Shown: positions 1 through 9,004 of the stretch, piece after piece | Numbering within the stretch: position 1 is the stretch's first letter | Layout of the letters: each line of letters starts with the position of its first letter | NCBI RefSeq assembly: GCF_900096895.1 | Contig: NZ_FMYO01000001.1 | Location: forward strand, 682,001-746,000 | Reading direction: 5' to 3' | From: Acinetobacter kookii | GTDB lineage: Bacteria; Pseudomonadota; Gammaproteobacteria; Pseudomonadales; Moraxellaceae | Length of the DNA stretch: 64,000 nucleotides | Notes under the pieces: generated by a model | Seen by the model: only the letters and a program-made list of their open reading frames with translations | Told to the model about the DNA's origin: nothing | The model's database searches: none | Translations under genes and position numbers: made by a program

Positions 1-28
1 TACTATTTAAAATGGTGCAATAAAAGAC

Positions 29-50
29 CCAGCGATAAGCTGGTTTTTTT
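29..50 (+). terminator. Rho-independent terminator
   Basis: A 5-bp stem (CCAGC/GCTGG) with a 5-nt loop is followed by seven Ts. It would end a plus-strand transcript entering from the left edge; its gene lies outside the window. Confidence 0.6.
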
Positions 51-100
51 ATGCCTGAATCATTCAATCATAGTAAACCAATAAAAAAGACAGAATAAAA

Positions 101-493
101 ATGAAACGATTTAAAATGCATTGCCGGCTGTATATCAGCCTGTTGATATTAATGAGCACAACCTTGACTCACGCAATAGAAGCTGTTGAAAATTCCCAAG
201 CCCAAGAGGTCTATGATTTATTTTCTGGTACCGTTCGCGAAAATCAGGGACAACTTGTTTTAAATCATTGTACTTTAGCGAAGTATTCCTATCCCCTTCA
301 TTTTAATCATCCGGAAGATGAAAAGCGGATTAGAAGTTTACTGCGACAAGATCCGTTCTTTTGGCTCAATCTCAGAGCAAGAGCGTATAGTGAAAACGAG
401 AAATTTCATTTGATGGTAGATGGGATAGCAGAAATTCATATCCAGGCAAGTTGCCATTTAAGCGATCTATTGTCTAATTCAGCTAAACTTTAG
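101..493 (+). CDS. Small secreted protein of unknown function
   Basis: I do not recognise a family. The 130-residue product starts with basic residues and a hydrophobic stretch (about residues 8-24) ending in THA, which fits a Sec signal peptide cut near residue 25 and places the protein in the periplasm. The mature part has two cysteines, in the motifs NHC and ASC, which could form a disulfide. It stands alone, after a terminator and convergent with the next gene. A second in-frame ATG five codons in is also possible. The export prediction is reasonable; the function is unknown. Confidence 0.6.
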   Translation: MKRFKMHCRLYISLLILMSTTLTHAIEAVENSQAQEVYDLFSGTVRENQGQLVLNHCTLAKYSYPLHFNHPEDEKRIRSLLRQDPFFWLNLRARAYSENEKFHLMVDGIAEIHIQASCHLSDLLSNSAKL

Positions 494-519
494 ACATAAA
501 CTAACAAATAGAGAGTGAC

Positions 520-834
520 TTACCACTCTCTATTCGATACCAGTTCTTCCATTTCAATATCCATATAACCGTGATCTTGCACCACCATCATCATGGCTTC
601 AGCAATATAATCGGCTGCGGTGTCATCCAGTGACGAGTCAAGATCTTCAAACTGCGGTTTCATCTTATTAATCAAAACCACTGTTTCGGCAGCATAATGA
701 TAAATTTCACCTTCAGATAAATCAGGTTTTTCTACCTTCTTTGCAAACTGTTTTATGGCCTGCTTGACTTCAGCCACAAGAATATCGGGATAATATTCAT
801 CATCAAACATCGGGAGAAGTAAATCTTCAAACAT
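520..834 (-). CDS. DUF5713 family protein
   Basis: Small acidic cytoplasmic protein. The N-terminal MFDDEYYPDILV motif and the C-terminal METDIEE-like segment ending in NREW resemble the DUF5713 family, whose function is not known. I chose the ATG at 834, giving 104 residues, because the family motif begins soon after it and a GAG lies about eight bases upstream. The frame stays open back to a GTG at 879, which would add 15 residues. It is convergent with the secreted-protein gene on its left and shares no operon. The family assignment is from memory of the conserved ends. Confidence 0.55.
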   Translation of the reverse strand: MFEDLLLPMFDDEYYPDILVAEVKQAIKQFAKKVEKPDLSEGEIYHYAAETVVLINKMKPQFEDLDSSLDDTAADYIAEAMMMVVQDHGYMDIEMEELVSNREW

Positions 835-879
835 ACAACACTCAAAAAAGACATGCATTAAAGCGAGCTTGTATAACAC

Positions 880-1275
880 AAAGCAACAAAATTACCAAAC
901 GCCACTATAGAAAGGCGATTTAACCCAGTTCTTTTTTATGCAAATTTCTTAAGGGCAATTAAATCAGATTGATGAGCTGCCCTATTGACAATGCTGAGTG
1001 GAAAACAAAATACACCGCAGCAAATGAGAAAAAAAATCATATCAAGCATTTTTAAAATATGAGCTAATTCTCTCTACGCCTTAATTGCTTGTTTTCATTA
1101 CAGTGCTGAATTTTTAGGTCTATAGCATTTTAAATAACACTTAAACCCATCCTACCCAAATAAATAAAGCCATGATTTATTTTTTAATTTTATGTAAAGG
1201 TTTGGTTGAGTTTTCGATTTATTCGATAGCATGACTAGGACTTAAATAAATTTCACTTTATAAAATAAAAACCTA
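880..1275. other. A/T-rich intergenic stretch with no recognisable feature
   Basis: About 400 bases lie between the DUF5713 gene and the insertion sequence. I see no plausible coding frame, no hairpin followed by a T-run and no repeat shared with the rest of the window. It probably contains the original promoter of the lipoprotein gene now separated from it by the insertion sequence. Confidence 0.5.
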
Positions 1276-2084
1276 GGGTCTGTCATCAATTAGCTTGAGA
1301 AAATCTAATCTGTCCTCATTATTTTTTCATGACTAAACACTATGCATTAAGAGATGATCAGTGGGAACAGATTAAGGATCTGTTGCCCAGACGAACGAGT
1401 ACTGTTGGAGTAACTGCCAAAGACAACAGGCTATTTGTTGAAGCAGTATTGTATCGGTATCGTTCAGGTATTCCATGGCGAGACTTACCAGAACGCTTTG
1501 GGGATTTTAGAGTCATGCACACTCGCTTTAGCCGTTGGGCTAAAGCAGGCGTATGGCAGAAAGTTTTTGAAGTTCTATCACATGAAAGTGATAATGAATA
1601 TGCCATGCTGGACTCAACCATTGTGCGCGCTCATCAACACAGTGCCGGAAAAAAAAGAACAGGCGATCGGACACAGTAAAGGTGGCTTAAGTACCAAAAT
1701 TCATGCCCGTACTGATGCTTTAGGCAACCCAACAGGATTTTATCTCACTGCCGGGCAGGCTCGACTTAAATGGCGCTGATGTGCTGCTGGACTTATCGTT
1801 AAGTCAGACTTGGCTCATGGATAAAGCCTACAATTCCAAGGATCGGGTGATTGATCCAATCCATAACATCAATGGTCAGATTGTGATGCCGTCCAAAAGT
1901 AACGCGATTGATCAGCGTGATTATGACCAACATCTTTATAAGGCAAGACATCTGATCGAGAATTTCTTCGCCAAGCTCAAGCAGTATCGAGGTATTGCTA
2001 CGCGCTATGATAAATTGGCTCAAAACTTCCTGTCAGCGATCTACCTTGCCTCAATCATGATATGGCTTAATTGATGACACGCCC
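1276..2084 (+). mobile_element. IS5-family insertion sequence (IS427-like), probably inactive
   Basis: An 809-bp element with terminal inverted repeats that match at 15 of 17 positions: GGGTCTGTCATCAATTA on the left and the complement of TAATTGATGACACGCCC on the right. It is flanked by a TA dinucleotide on both sides (1274-1275 and 2085-2086), as expected for a target duplication of this group. It carries one transposase split over three frames. The ends are well preserved, so the insertion looks fairly recent even though the transposase is broken. A name would need an ISfinder comparison. Confidence 0.9.
1329..2074 (+). pseudogene. IS5-family DDE transposase, frameshifted
   Basis: The reading passes through three frames. 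Frame one (1329-1679) holds the N-terminal domain of unknown function and the first catalytic Asp in MLDSTIVRAHQH. At a run of eight As (1649-1656) the frame changes to one containing GHSKGGLSTKIHA; this could be programmed slippage between orfA and orfB, as in many IS427-group elements, or loss of a single frame through one extra A. A second change near 1760 falls where relatives read GQAHDL; here the DNA reads as if two bases (AT of the His codon) were lost. The last frame carries the second Asp (LMDKAYN) and the Glu (HLIENFFAKLKQ). The second shift makes an active enzyme unlikely unless supplied in trans. Confidence 0.85.
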
Positions 2085-2105
2085 TAATTTCTACAGGGAA
2101 ATGTT

Positions 2106-2660
2106 ATGAAAGCTATTTTAGTTACATTTCTTGGAATCACATTCGCAGCCTGCTCTACCACCTCGACAAAAGATACTCAAAAAAATATGATTTCCGAACC
2201 TGAAGTCATAGCCGCACAGCAAGCCTGGTGTAAAGCTTTACTCGATATCAGTGCAAGCTATGATCAATACGGAAAACAGGCAGCAAATGACCTGGCCAGC
2301 AAGGTAATTGATGATGCATATTTTTATCAGAATGGCCCTGTTTTATTCAAACCCACATTAACCACAAATCCACACACCTTCAGAACCACAAAAGATGGAG
2401 CTTTGTCCTATTTCGTAGGCGGAAATCCCAATTTTCCCAATGACAAAGGTTTCGCACTCGGTGGCTGGCAAAAATGCGAAGTCGATAACGCAGCGATAAA
2501 TATATCGACTGACAGTGCAAGTACTTTATCTAAAGTTCACTTTACCAATAAGAATGGTGAAGTGACGACTGTAGACAAAAGCTGGAAATTTGTAAAAGAT
2601 AATGCAGGTAAATTACGAATAGTGGTTCACCATTCCTCACTTGAGCATCAAGGAAAGTAA
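2106..2660 (+). CDS. NTF2-like lipoprotein
   Basis: The 184-residue product begins with a short hydrophobic signal ending in FAAC, a lipobox with Cys16, so it is probably a lipoprotein. The mature domain contains AQQAWCKALLDI, DGALSYFVGG and the ending IVVHHSSL, typical of a periplasmic NTF2/SnoaL-like family that some genomes label phosphoribosyl-AMP cyclohydrolase without support. The ligand is unknown. The start codon lies only 21 bases past the right end of the insertion sequence, so only the ribosome-binding region (ACAGGGA) remains native; transcription must come from the insertion sequence or from further upstream. Confidence 0.65.
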   Translation: MKAILVTFLGITFAACSTTSTKDTQKNMISEPEVIAAQQAWCKALLDISASYDQYGKQAANDLASKVIDDAYFYQNGPVLFKPTLTTNPHTFRTTKDGALSYFVGGNPNFPNDKGFALGGWQKCEVDNAAINISTDSASTLSKVHFTNKNGEVTTVDKSWKFVKDNAGKLRIVVHHSSLEHQGK

Positions 2661-2674
2661 TGACCACTGCAAGC

Positions 2675-2705
2675 AAAAAAGCCCGATGCCGGATCGAGCT
2701 TTTTT
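2675..2705. terminator. Bidirectional terminator
   Basis: AAAAAAGC pairs with GCTTTTTT around an inner CGAT/ATCG stem. It sits between the converging lipoprotein and folP genes and can serve both. Confidence 0.75.
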
Positions 2706-2707
2706 AG

Positions 2708-3565
2708 TTAGATATCCAGATGAGTCATGGCCTGCCATACTTTAATGGCATCACTCATGGCTTTGACATCATGCGCTCGCACCATGCATGCACCCTGTTG
2801 AATACTGAATAAATGAGCAGCAACAGAACCCATAGCCCGATTTTGAGCATCTGCCCCACCCAGTGCTTCACCGATAAAGCGCTTCCGGGAAAGTGCAGAT
2901 AAAATGGGATATCCCATATCATTTAATTTATAAAACTCATTTAATAATTTTAGGTTTTGCTGAGCATTTTTGGCAAAACCAAAGCCTGGGTCAATCATGA
3001 TGTTTTCCGGCTTCACCCCTGCCTGTAATGCATCATTAACCCGTTGTTGCAGCTCTGCAATCACCTCAGCCGTTACATCATTATATTGATCTAGATTATT
3101 CATCGTGGTCGGCTCACCACGCATATGCATAATAATCACGGGAATATTCAATTCTGCTGCCGTTTCCAAAGCCTGGGGGCGAGTCAGCGCACGCACATCA
3201 TTCCAGATATGTGCCCCTGCTTTTACTGCAGCTTTAATCACTTCGGGCGCCGAGGTATCAATTGAAATAATGACCTCATGTTTAGTCAGCTCCTCTACCA
3301 CTGGTACCACGCGACGGATTTCTTCCTCGATGTCCACTACTGCTGCACCCGGACGTGTAGACTCCCCTCCAATATCAATCACGGTGGCGCCATCCGCAAT
3401 CATTTCCAGAGCTTTGGCTACCGCCTGATCTTTCGTATTATGCTTTCCACCATCACTAAAAGAATCCGGAGTAACGTTTAGAATTCCCATGACATGCGGC
3501 TGAGATAAGTCCAGCTTTAAATGACCAAAAGTCCAGATCTGTGGTCGTAAAGGCTTTAGCTGCAT
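2708..3565 (-). CDS. folP: Dihydropteroate synthase
   Basis: Condenses 6-hydroxymethyl-dihydropterin pyrophosphate with p-aminobenzoate to make dihydropteroate in the folate pathway; it is the target of sulfonamides. The 285-residue protein has the family motifs in order: MGILNVTPDSFSDGG (about 26-40), DIGGESTRPGA (64-74), MHMRGEP (146-152), DPGFGFAKN (192-200) and SRKRFIGE (226-233). Length is normal. In E. coli folP directly follows ftsH; here an acetyltransferase gene and the ftsH terminator lie between them, so folP probably has its own promoter. Confidence 0.96.
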   Translation of the reverse strand: MQLKPLRPQIWTFGHLKLDLSQPHVMGILNVTPDSFSDGGKHNTKDQAVAKALEMIADGATVIDIGGESTRPGAAVVDIEEEIRRVVPVVEELTKHEVIISIDTSAPEVIKAAVKAGAHIWNDVRALTRPQALETAAELNIPVIIMHMRGEPTTMNNLDQYNDVTAEVIAELQQRVNDALQAGVKPENIMIDPGFGFAKNAQQNLKLLNEFYKLNDMGYPILSALSRKRFIGEALGGADAQNRAMGSVAAHLFSIQQGACMVRAHDVKAMSDAIKVWQAMTHLDI

Positions 3566-3644
3566 GATTTAAATCCTAATTCACAATAACCTTCATATTG
3601 TCTTATGGATAGCTAAATAAAGCAAAGCTCAATCCGGACAAGAT

Positions 3645-4259
3645 CTAGATTTCGAAGTCGTTCTTGCCTGAATATTGCATCAGTTTGGATTGTAGTAGGG
3701 CTTTTACATCGACCCATTCACTTTTTAGAATGCTGTACATATAACTATCTCTTAGTGTTACGCCATCCTTGCGCAGCATATGACATCTGATGATTCCATC
3801 CCGTTTGGCACCAATACCTTCAATGGCTTTCTGGCTGGCAACATTTAGGTGATCCGTACGCAAACCAATCACCTGAGCATTTAAATGTTCAAAAGCATGT
3901 TGTAATAAAAGATATTTACAGACCCGGTTGACGTAAGTGCGTTGATAGCGTTTAGCATACCAGGTATAGCCAATTTCGAAACGCGGAATTTCAGGTTTGA
4001 TATCATGATAGCTGGTGGTTCCAATAGCACGGCCACAGTTTATATCGATGACCGCAAAAGCCATCCGTTCATCTTTAGCTTGCTGTTCAAATGCTTGTGT
4101 AAAATAGTTTCTTAAATTGTGCAAATAAGGTACCGAATTATATAAAACTTCTCCTAAATCACCTTCAGCACATGCTACTTCTAAATCTGCAAAATGTGCC
4201 CAAGTTAATGGCTCCAGAACAAGCTGATAAATCCGGGACTCTAAAACAGGTATATTCAT
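3645..4259 (-). CDS. GNAT family N-acetyltransferase (RimJ/RimL type)
   Basis: The 204-residue protein has the layout of RimJ/RimL-like acetyltransferases, which move an acetyl group from acetyl-CoA to an amine. Visible parts are the beta4 segment FEIGYTWYAKRYQRTYVN and the later segment LRTDHLNVASQKAIEGIGAKRDGI, where relatives have the typical NxxSxxxxxKxGF pattern. The glycines usual in the acetyl-CoA pyrophosphate loop are replaced (QRTYVN), so activity should not be assumed. It lies between ftsH and folP on the same strand, but the ftsH terminator precedes it. Substrate unknown. Confidence 0.75.
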   Translation of the reverse strand: MNIPVLESRIYQLVLEPLTWAHFADLEVACAEGDLGEVLYNSVPYLHNLRNYFTQAFEQQAKDERMAFAVIDINCGRAIGTTSYHDIKPEIPRFEIGYTWYAKRYQRTYVNRVCKYLLLQHAFEHLNAQVIGLRTDHLNVASQKAIEGIGAKRDGIIRCHMLRKDGVTLRDSYMYSILKSEWVDVKALLQSKLMQYSGKNDFEI

Positions 4260-4331
4260 TTTTGTTTTTTACTCATTGGTTTTATCCAAACACCATAGCA
4301 TCCAAGCCCAGGTCATAAAAATAATAAATAT

Positions 4332-4359
4332 AAAAAAACCACCCGAAGGTGGTTTTTTT
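4332..4359 (-). terminator. Terminator after ftsH
   Basis: A 12-bp stem (AAAAAAACCACC with its complement) closes on a CGAA tetraloop just past the ftsH stop. The A/T arms make it effective in either direction, but the gene it follows is on the minus strand. Confidence 0.85.
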
Positions 4360-4366
4360 AAAGATC

Positions 4367-6256
4367 TTAACTTGCTGGCAATGGTGGAGGTGTTGCAGGA
4401 CCATCTGTTGGTGTTACATCAATCACCGGATTTTCAGCAACATAAACTTTAGGTGGTTGTGGTTCACGACCTTCCATGATGTCACGGATTTGGTCACGAT
4501 CAATGGTTTCCCATTCCATCAACGCTTTTACCATTGCATGCGCAATCTCTTTGTTATTTTCCAAAATATTGCGAGCAACTTTATACTGCTCGTCCAGAAT
4601 CCGGCGAACTTCAGCATCCACCTGTTGCTGGGTTGCTTCAGAAATGGTACGGCTTCCTACATTTCCAAAGAAGCCGTTTTGGTTTTCATCTTCATAAACC
4701 ATCACGCCCATTTTGTCAGACATACCGTACTTGGTGACCATTGCACGTGCCATTTTGGTTGCACGCTCAAAGTCGTTGGAAGCACCAGTCGACATCTGGT
4801 TAATGAACACTTCTTCTGCAATACGACCACCGAATAAAATTGAAATTTCATTCAGCATTTTGTCTTTGTAATGACTAATTGCATCTTGTTCCGGCAACTG
4901 CCAGGTTACACCCAATGCCCAACCGCGCGGCATAATGGTCACCTTATGTACAGGGTCCGTACCCGGCAAGATTTCCGCCACAATGGCATGACCTGCTTCA
5001 TGATAAGCGGTAGCACGACGTTCTTCTTCACGAAGCACCATCGATTTACGTTCAGGACCCATATAGATCTTGTCTTTTGCATCCTCAAAGTCATGCATGT
5101 CGACGGTGTTCTTATTACGACGTGCAGCAAATAACGCTGCTTCGTTTACCAGGTTTGCCAATTGTGCACCAGAGAAACCAGGTGTACCACGAGCCAACAC
5201 TTTCACATCTACACCGGTGTGCGAAGGCAATTTTTTCAAATGTACATTCAGAATCTGTTCACGACCTTTAATGTCCGGCAAACCTACCATGACCTGACGG
5301 TCAAAACGGCCTGGACGAAGCAAGGCTTTATCCAGTACATCGGCACGGTTGGTTGCAGCAATGACGATAATGCCTTCATTGCCTTCGAAACCATCCATTT
5401 CTACCAGCATCTGGTTGAGTGTCTGTTCACGTTCATCATGACCGCCACCGGTACCTGAACCACGGTGACGACCGACCGCATCAATCTCATCAATAAAGAT
5501 GATACATGGTGCATGTCGTTTCGCCTGCTCAAACATGTCACGGACACGTGATGCACCGACACCCACAAACATTTCAACAAAGTCAGAACCGGAAATACTA
5601 AAAAACGGAACTTTGGCTTCACCCGCAATCGCTTTAGCCAGCAAGGTTTTACCCGTACCTGGAGGACCGACCATCAACACGCCTTTAGGAATACTTGCAC
5701 CCAGACGTTTAAATTTAGATGGATCTTTCAAGAAATCTACAATTTCAACAACTTCTTGTTTAGCTTCGTCACAGCCGGCAACATCGGTAAATGTCACTTT
5801 AATCTGGTCTTCTGACAGCATTTTGGCTTTTGATTTACCAAAGCTCATTGGACCACTTTTACCACCTGCACCACCACCCATGTTGCGCATAAAGAACATG
5901 AATAACAAAATGATCAAAAGTACAGGGAAGCTAGCGATAAGAAGTTGCATCAACAAACCTTGACGTTGGGGTGCAGTCCCTTCTACAACAACATTATGTT
6001 TAATGAGGTTTGGCATCAATTCCGGGTCTTGAACCGCAGGACGAATGCTTTCAAACTCTGAACCGTTTGTTTTTTCACCCCGAATTCTTTCGCCATCAAT
6101 GGTGACTTGCTTAATTTGACCAGCATTCACCGCTGAAACAAACTCTGAATAATTCATTGCTGTCGGTTGATTGCGGTCACTGATGTTACTGAAAATCAGA
6201 ATCAGTACACCCAGTATAACCAGCCACAATACGGCATTCTTGAAGAGATCGCTCAA
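4367..6256 (-). CDS. ftsH: ATP-dependent zinc metalloprotease FtsH
   Basis: Inner-membrane AAA+ protease that degrades misfolded membrane proteins and regulatory substrates such as LpxC and RpoH. Of 629 residues, two membrane segments (about 8-24 and 103-123) enclose a periplasmic domain. Walker A GPPGTGKT is at 197-204, Walker B IIFIDEID at 252-259, the arginine-finger region RPGRFDR near 314-320 and the zinc site HEAGH at 419-423, with the third ligand in SNDFERAT. Length is normal. It follows rlmE on the same strand with a 132-base gap, the conserved rlmE-ftsH order of gammaproteobacteria. Confidence 0.97.
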   Translation of the reverse strand: MSDLFKNAVLWLVILGVLILIFSNISDRNQPTAMNYSEFVSAVNAGQIKQVTIDGERIRGEKTNGSEFESIRPAVQDPELMPNLIKHNVVVEGTAPQRQGLLMQLLIASFPVLLIILLFMFFMRNMGGGAGGKSGPMSFGKSKAKMLSEDQIKVTFTDVAGCDEAKQEVVEIVDFLKDPSKFKRLGASIPKGVLMVGPPGTGKTLLAKAIAGEAKVPFFSISGSDFVEMFVGVGASRVRDMFEQAKRHAPCIIFIDEIDAVGRHRGSGTGGGHDEREQTLNQMLVEMDGFEGNEGIIVIAATNRADVLDKALLRPGRFDRQVMVGLPDIKGREQILNVHLKKLPSHTGVDVKVLARGTPGFSGAQLANLVNEAALFAARRNKNTVDMHDFEDAKDKIYMGPERKSMVLREEERRATAYHEAGHAIVAEILPGTDPVHKVTIMPRGWALGVTWQLPEQDAISHYKDKMLNEISILFGGRIAEEVFINQMSTGASNDFERATKMARAMVTKYGMSDKMGVMVYEDENQNGFFGNVGSRTISEATQQQVDAEVRRILDEQYKVARNILENNKEIAHAMVKALMEWETIDRDQIRDIMEGREPQPPKVYVAENPVIDVTPTDGPATPPPLPAS

Positions 6257-6388
6257 AGCTTTATTCCCATATCAATCTAATTTGATCATGCCCACAAATG
6301 GGTGACCTTAATTTAAGCTGAAGATCAGCTTTGCAATATTTTAAAAATGTACAAAATGCACAATTTTTAACGTCTTGGCAAGTAAACT

Positions 6389-7039
6389 TTATCTAGAAGC
6401 TTTCTTACGACCTTGCCCGATTAAAAATACTTCTTTAGAACGGGCACGTGAAGCAGCAGGTTTTGCTGTCTTCAATACATCGAAGTTATCTACAACTTGT
6501 TTACGGAATTCGTCAAATCCGGTGCCTTGGAAAACCTTGACTACAAATTGGCCTTTAGGTCCTAAAACCTTGTTGGCAAAATCTAGAGCCAGTTCACACA
6601 AGTAAATTTGGCGAGGTTGATCTACAGCCTTATTACCTGATGTATTGGGGGCCATATCCGAAATTACAACGTCTACAGTCCGTCCGTTTAAAATATTTAA
6701 CAATTTTTCAAAAACTTCTTCCTCACGGAAGTCGCCTTGCAGGAAGGTTACATCTGGCAATGCATCCATAGGTAAAATATCGGAGGCAATCAATAGGCCT
6801 TTATCGCCGACCAGTTTACCTGCAATCTGCGACCAGCTGCCGGGTGCTGCGCCCAGGTCAACGACGGTCATGCCCGGTTTAATAATTTTGTATTTTTCTT
6901 GAATTTCAAGAAGCTTATAAGCCGCACGCGCACGATAACCTTCCTTTTGGGCTTTCTTTACAAAAGGATCATCCAAATGCTCGCGCATCCACTCTCGACT
7001 ACTTTTTGACAACTTCTGGTTGGTAATGCGTGTCGCCAT
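6389..7039 (-). CDS. rlmE: 23S rRNA 2'-O-methyltransferase RlmE (FtsJ/RrmJ)
   Basis: Methylates the 2'-hydroxyl of U2552 (E. coli numbering) in 23S rRNA, a late step in 50S subunit maturation. The 216-residue protein has the S-adenosylmethionine motif [12 protein letters not shown], the acidic motif [10 protein letters not shown] and the catalytic Lys in FVVKVFQG. It is the first gene of an rlmE-ftsH pair and is divergent from yhbY, an arrangement also found in E. coli, where all three relate to ribosome assembly or protein quality. Confidence 0.96.
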   Translation of the reverse strand: MATRITNQKLSKSSREWMREHLDDPFVKKAQKEGYRARAAYKLLEIQEKYKIIKPGMTVVDLGAAPGSWSQIAGKLVGDKGLLIASDILPMDALPDVTFLQGDFREEEVFEKLLNILNGRTVDVVISDMAPNTSGNKAVDQPRQIYLCELALDFANKVLGPKGQFVVKVFQGTGFDEFRKQVVDNFDVLKTAKPAASRARSKEVFLIGQGRKKASR

Positions 7040-7197
7040 AACTCTCTAAATAATAAAAAACTTCTAATATGTGATTGTACGTGAAAAACATATCCCTTGC
7101 AGTATACATCTGTATCTAAATCCGATCTTTGAAAGGTTTTTTTCAATAATTGAAATCGATTATTTCAACAGAATATAAAGCGTTTAAACTTGGCATT

Positions 7198-7206
7198 TGT
7201 TATACT
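7198..7206 (+). promoter_or_regulatory. Extended -10 promoter of yhbY
   Basis: TGTTATACT is an extended -10 element with no convincing -35 partner. It starts about 37 bases before the yhbY start codon. Confidence 0.45.
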
Positions 7207-7234
7207 AAGCCGTTTTTAAAATTAGGTTATCTTT

Positions 7235-7558
7235 ATGGCGGCTTTATCTATTCAGGAACGTAAACGTTTACGTCAAATCGGACATGCATTAAACCCGGTG
7301 GTTATGCTGGGCGATAAAGGTTTGACTGAAGCTGTAGTTGAAGAACTAAACCGCGCTTTAAACGATCACGAATTGATTAAAGTGAAAATCGTGGCTGAAG
7401 ATCGTGAAGAACGCGCCTCTTTAATCGAAGAGCTTTCAGCTCAAACTGGCGCTGAAGTTGTTCAAAAAATTGGTAAAATTGCGCTGATTTATAAAAAAGC
7501 GGCAAAACAGAATGCCAAATTATCCAACCTGGTTCGTCACGCTCATTTATCGAACTAA
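7235..7558 (+). CDS. yhbY: CRM-domain RNA-binding protein YhbY
   Basis: The 107-residue protein is a single CRM (chloroplast RNA splicing and ribosome maturation) domain. It binds RNA and associates with pre-50S particles in E. coli. The N-terminal motif RKRLRQIGHALNPVVMLGDKGLTEAVVEE, shown here in part, and the GAEVVQKIGKIALIYKK strand with its basic tail are typical. Length is slightly above the usual 97. It is divergent from rlmE and followed after nine bases by the DOMON-like gene, so the two may be cotranscribed. Confidence 0.92.
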   Translation: MAALSIQERKRLRQIGHALNPVVMLGDKGLTEAVVEELNRALNDHELIKVKIVAEDREERASLIEELSAQTGAEVVQKIGKIALIYKKAAKQNAKLSNLVRHAHLSN

Positions 7559-7567
7559 GCAGATTTC

Positions 7568-8107
7568 ATGGCAAGTTACGAACTTAGCGCCTTTGATCGT
7601 CGCTTTCAATCGATCTCCCTGGTTGCTGCGATTGAACAACAAAGCCCTTATACCTTGAATATTGGCTACTGGTTGCGCGACCCCAATCAGCTTATGCAAT
7701 GGCCTGAACTGGTTCCAGATTATCCGCGTCAGGATTTTTTATGGGAACACACCTGTTTTGAAATTTTTATAGGCGTGCAGGGAGAGGATTTCTATCGTGA
7801 AATCAACCTCTCTCCTTCCCAGGCTTGGCAGGCCTATCAGTTTGAAGAATATCGCTATCCGGAAGATATGCCACCTCAAGCCGCCGATGACATTGAACTC
7901 AACCAGCTCAAACGCACCCATTATGGTTTAAATGTAAGCCTGGACTTAACCGAGTTCATGTTAAAGCACAAATTACAATGGTCAGATTTGTTCTTGGGCT
8001 TAACTGCTGTACTTAAAACTTCGCAAGGCGAGCAATATTATGCAATGCAACACAGCAGTCCCAATGCAGACTTTCACAACAAGCGGGATTGGCTGCATCA
8101 GTTCTAA
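7568..8107 (+). CDS. DOMON-like domain protein
   Basis: The 179-residue protein has no signal peptide. The motifs LWEHTCFEIFIG, REINLSPSQAWQAYQF and the late segment SSPNADFHNKRDW match a DOMON-like family of unknown function found in many proteobacteria, related to heme- or sugar-binding beta-sandwiches. It starts nine bases after yhbY and ends in a strong terminator, so the two form a short transcription unit. The biochemical role is not known. Confidence 0.7.
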   Translation: MASYELSAFDRRFQSISLVAAIEQQSPYTLNIGYWLRDPNQLMQWPELVPDYPRQDFLWEHTCFEIFIGVQGEDFYREINLSPSQAWQAYQFEEYRYPEDMPPQAADDIELNQLKRTHYGLNVSLDLTEFMLKHKLQWSDLFLGLTAVLKTSQGEQYYAMQHSSPNADFHNKRDWLHQF

Positions 8108-8133
8108 GGCATAGCAAGCAATATTGAAGCAAT

Positions 8134-8164
8134 AAAAAAGTGAGGCAACGTACCTCACTTTTTT
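8134..8164. terminator. Bidirectional terminator
   Basis: A perfect 12-bp stem (AAAAAAGTGAGG and its complement) with a 7-base loop lies between the converging DOMON-like gene and the coiled-coil gene. Confidence 0.88.
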
Positions 8165-8244
8165 ATTTTTTCAAGGTGTCATTTAGGAAAACTGGCATAG
8201 CGCCCTTCCTCGCCCCTAGATCAGCAGATTTATCTAGCTCTCTA

Positions 8245-8718
8245 TCAGCTTTTTAAAGTAGGTTCATCTTCAGACTTCACTGAGACCTTTTTCCACACAT
8301 CTAAAGTATGTTCTTTAGAACGTTTTAAGGTTTCAGTCAGATGATCTTTATGTTTGACTGAAATTTGGCTGACATCTTCTTTTAACTCTTTACCCATTTT
8401 CGATAAGTCTTCAATGACTGCCGTCAATTCAGCTTTTACGAATTCTTTCAGCTCTGCCAAATCTTTCGGTGAAAAACTCAATTGCTTTTTAATGGCTTCA
8501 ATACGCTGAAAAAGGTCCTGTTTTAAACTTTGAATCTGCTCCTGAACATTTGCCTGTACCTCCTTCGCTTCAGTTTTTACGTTTTCAGTCGACTCAGTCA
8601 CTGCTTCTTTCACTTTCTGCTGTGCCTCTTTAGACGCGAGTTCCAATTTGTCCGCACCTTCTGCAACTACCTCTTTTAATGTAGTTTTTGCTTTTACCGG
8701 CTTTTGTTCTACTGTCAT
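8245..8718 (-). CDS. Lysine/glutamate-rich helical protein of unknown function
   Basis: The 157-residue product is almost entirely charged amphipathic helix, rich in Lys, Glu, Ala and Val, with no signal peptide or membrane segment. A middle stretch (ELKEFVKAELTAVIEDL) shows heptad spacing. The composition recalls phasins, apolipoprotein-like or late-embryogenesis-abundant-type proteins; I cannot choose between them. It stands alone, divergent from carA, with about 310 bases between. A good RBS-like purine tract (GGAAAAAG) precedes the start. Confidence 0.6.
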   Translation of the reverse strand: MTVEQKPVKAKTTLKEVVAEGADKLELASKEAQQKVKEAVTESTENVKTEAKEVQANVQEQIQSLKQDLFQRIEAIKKQLSFSPKDLAELKEFVKAELTAVIEDLSKMGKELKEDVSQISVKHKDHLTETLKRSKEHTLDVWKKVSVKSEDEPTLKS

Positions 8719-8893
8719 GATCTTTTTCCTAATAGTTATTACATGAGAAACCTAGCGTATTCGGTTTTGATAAAATTTAAGTTTTGATTTGTCAGACAAT
8801 TCTAATTTGCTTACATTTTATATACACAGATGCTCATACAGAGTTCTCAGCAAAAGACAAGGCATTTATCTTACATATTCCTAGTAAATTAAA

Positions 8894-8922
8894 TGGACTT
8901 TAAAAGGCTTTCTGCGTATAAT
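8894..8922 (+). promoter_or_regulatory. carA promoter
   Basis: TGGACT (8894-8899) and a perfect TATAAT (8917-8922) are separated by 17 bases. Transcription would start near 8929, leaving a leader of about 100 bases before carA. Confidence 0.75.
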
Positions 8923-8936
8923 GCCGTGTTAAGTTC

Positions 8937-9004
8937 AAGCGAGCAGACAGAGGGAGGGTAGGTTTTATAATAACCTTCCTTTTTTTTCGTCTACTCGCTT
9001 TTTT
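8937..9004 (+). promoter_or_regulatory. Attenuator-like leader hairpins of carAB
   Basis: Two nested stems can form in the leader. The inner one pairs AGGTT (8960-8964) with AACCT (8972-8976), extends with GG/CC, and is followed by eight or more Ts (8980-8987). The outer one pairs AAGCGAG (8937-8943) with CTCGCTT (8994-9000) and AGAC with GTCT, and ends in a run of six Ts (8999-9004). Both look like intrinsic terminators upstream of the carA start, so transcription of the operon is probably controlled by attenuation. No convincing leader peptide is seen. A leader attenuator for carAB has been described in Pseudomonas aeruginosa. Confidence 0.65.

Noticed and set aside
1435-1779. Middle frame of the insertion sequence as an independent gene
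   Set aside because: Its first part is out of frame with transposase; only the part after the A8 run encodes transposase residues, so it belongs to the frameshifted gene.
5499-5963. A 154-codon frame on the plus strand inside ftsH
   Set aside because: Antisense to highly conserved ftsH coding sequence, with low-complexity Ser/Pro/Thr composition typical of a shadow.
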